Positions 62,885 to 64,000 of a stretch of DNA of 64,000 nt are shown here, piece after piece (within the stretch, counting starts at the first letter, position 1; each line of letters begins with the position of its first letter). Below the pieces are notes generated by a model that was given only the letters and a program-made list of their open reading frames with translations, made no database searches and was not told where the DNA came from. The translations under genes and the position numbers were made by a program. Origin of the DNA: Marinobacter sp. LQ44 (GTDB lineage: Bacteria; Pseudomonadota; Gammaproteobacteria; Pseudomonadales; Oleiphilaceae); assembly GCF_001447155.2 (NCBI RefSeq), contig NZ_CP014754.1, positions 2,790,001 through 2,854,000 of the forward strand, in the 5' to 3' direction.

Positions 62885-64000
62885 TTAAAAGTTGTACTGA
62901 GCGGCAAACAGCAACCGGCTCGCATCCCCATCGTCACCATCAACCTCGTCAACCGCGAAGTAGCTGTATTCAATACCCATGGTCACTGCTTTCACAGGAG
63001 ACCACTGGTAGTTAATCATCGCCATGGTGTTGGTTTCCTGTTTGTTACCAATACCGGCTGAACCGGGAAGATCGCGCAGCGCGTCATCCCAATCTACCTC
63101 CACCATGCCGACGCCCGTGTTTATTGAGCGGCCACCGCCAAGGTCAAAGGACGCGCCAGCTGAGGCACTGTACCCGCTGATCAACTCAATGCTGCCTGAG
63201 CTATCGACATAGCCGTACTCTACGGCATAATTTTCACCGGACCGGTACAGGTAGATGTCGCCACCGTTTACGTAGTTGAAAACGCCATACAGTGTCACTG
63301 TGTCCGTGGCTGCGAAGGTGAGCGCGCCAAAAGCGCCGTAAGCGATTTCACTATCGTCCTGTGTGCCAGTATCGTAATCAATTTGGCGCAAAAATGCGGC
63401 AGTTGAGTAAGAAACGGCACCAGCGCTATCCTCCAGGCGTGCGGTTACAATTGGCAGACTCGTTTTCTGCTCAATGGATGGATCGGTAGCGATGAGGCTT
63501 GCGAAATTAAAGGGCTGTTCGAGGGAGACGGACAATGGACCGCTGGTATAACGCAACTGAGCTGTCCGGAACTGGCTACCTGCGTTGCCTGGCATGCCGT
63601 CAAACTCGAGTGTCGGGATGAAGCCGACAAAGCTGTTATAGTTTGACCAGTTTTGGCCCGCCATCACACCCTCGTACTCGCCATACGCGTGACGAAGCCG
63701 GAGGTTGCCGTACCGAAAGCCGCCCTCAACGACTATCTTGACTCCCTGGGGAAGCGTCGCTTTCACGCCGAGCCTGCTTTGCGTCGCGTCAGCGCCGAAA
63801 TAGCCAGTGGCCTCGTTGATTTCGTCTGCTCCAGTATTAATCTTGCTGAAGTCGCCCGCCCGAGTTGGTTCCGCAATGTCCTCGTCAATGTCGTAGCTGG
63901 CGTTAAGACGGGCGTAACCGTACAATTCTATTTCGTAGCCCTTCAGATCGCTCATATGGTCGGCATCGCCCATAAGCTTCATGGCACTAGCTGGACTCGC
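62885..64000 (-). CDS. DcaP-like trimeric porin family protein (partial)
   Basis: At least 371 residues; the frame is open to the window edge, so the N-terminus and signal peptide lie outside. Seen: YEIELYGYARLNASYDIDED, the first strand of DcaP-type porins, then QSRLGVKATLPQGVKIVVEGGF, the short strand repeats of a 16-strand barrel, and the C-terminal LLFAAQYNF ending in Phe. An outer-membrane channel for small organic acids or similar is likely. It is upstream of the broken porin-like gene on the same strand. Confidence 0.85.
   Translation of the reverse strand, partial: ASPASAMKLMGDADHMSDLKGYEIELYGYARLNASYDIDEDIAEPTRAGDFSKINTGADEINEATGYFGADATQSRLGVKATLPQGVKIVVEGGFRYGNLRLRHAYGEYEGVMAGQNWSNYNSFVGFIPTLEFDGMPGNAGSQFRTAQLRYTSGPLSVSLEQPFNFASLIATDPSIEQKTSLPIVTARLEDSAGAVSYSTAAFLRQIDYDTGTQDDSEIAYGAFGALTFAATDTVTLYGVFNYVNGGDIYLYRSGENYAVEYGYVDSSGSIELISGYSASAGASFDLGGGRSINTGVGMVEVDWDDALRDLPGSAGIGNKQETNTMAMINYQWSPVKAVTMGIEYSYFAVDEVDGDDGDASRLLFAAQYNF

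Overview
The window reads as chromosome of a Marinobacter-like gammaproteobacterium (inference). The support is gene content and order typical of that group: trpEGDC beside gph-rpe, the murU/amgK cell-wall recycling pair beside lptD-surA-pdxA-rsmA-apaH, thiSG, and a Pseudomonas-type secreted lipase with its foldase. Base composition is moderately GC-rich and coding is dense. No rRNA, tRNA or CRISPR was seen.

Layout. 1-4.8 kb: end of a TonB receptor followed by a siderophore-type ABC importer and a DUF2218 protein. 4.9-10.6 kb: trpC, trpD, trpG, trpE, gph and rpe on the minus strand, with a candidate Trp-rich leader peptide before trpE. 10.7-22.9 kb: envelope biogenesis, cofactor, 16S rRNA methylation and thiamine genes, then slmA. 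22.9-27.8 kb: two palindromic repeats, an inositol-phosphatase-like gene, an aminotransferase, a PstS-OmpA fusion and a LuxR-type response regulator. 27.8-32.8 kb: a decayed stretch with fragments of a histidine kinase, lipase foldase, lipase, PAS-GGDEF-EAL protein, NnrS and an ISL3 transposase.

32.8-45.3 kb is the most striking part. A C-P lyase core (phnG, H, I, J, K, L) sits in one direction with a TonB-dependent receptor, a FecBCD/BtuCDF-type ABC importer, an FmdE-like protein and an unrecognised 443-residue protein, and a divergent LysR regulator. The usual PhnCDE importer and PhnM/N/P are absent. Fur-like sequences lie before all three apparent transcription units. I infer a metal-regulated, TonB-energised phosphonate system, possibly handling a phosphonate that chelates metal. 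The island is bordered by truncated genes (nnrS and ISL3 on the left; a DUF3861 fragment and narI on the right), which suggests insertion into a former nitrate-respiration locus.

45.7-64 kb: a narI remnant cut by an IS1182-family element, an AraC regulator with an RND efflux pair, a membrane J-domain protein, a secretin-like protein, and a DAHP synthase preceded by a clear aromatic leader peptide and attenuator. Then come a LysE exporter, a dihydrolipoamide-dehydrogenase-like flavoprotein, dps with OxyR-like sites, adjoining IS256 and IS30 elements, a broken porin-like gene and a second porin-like gene that runs off the window.
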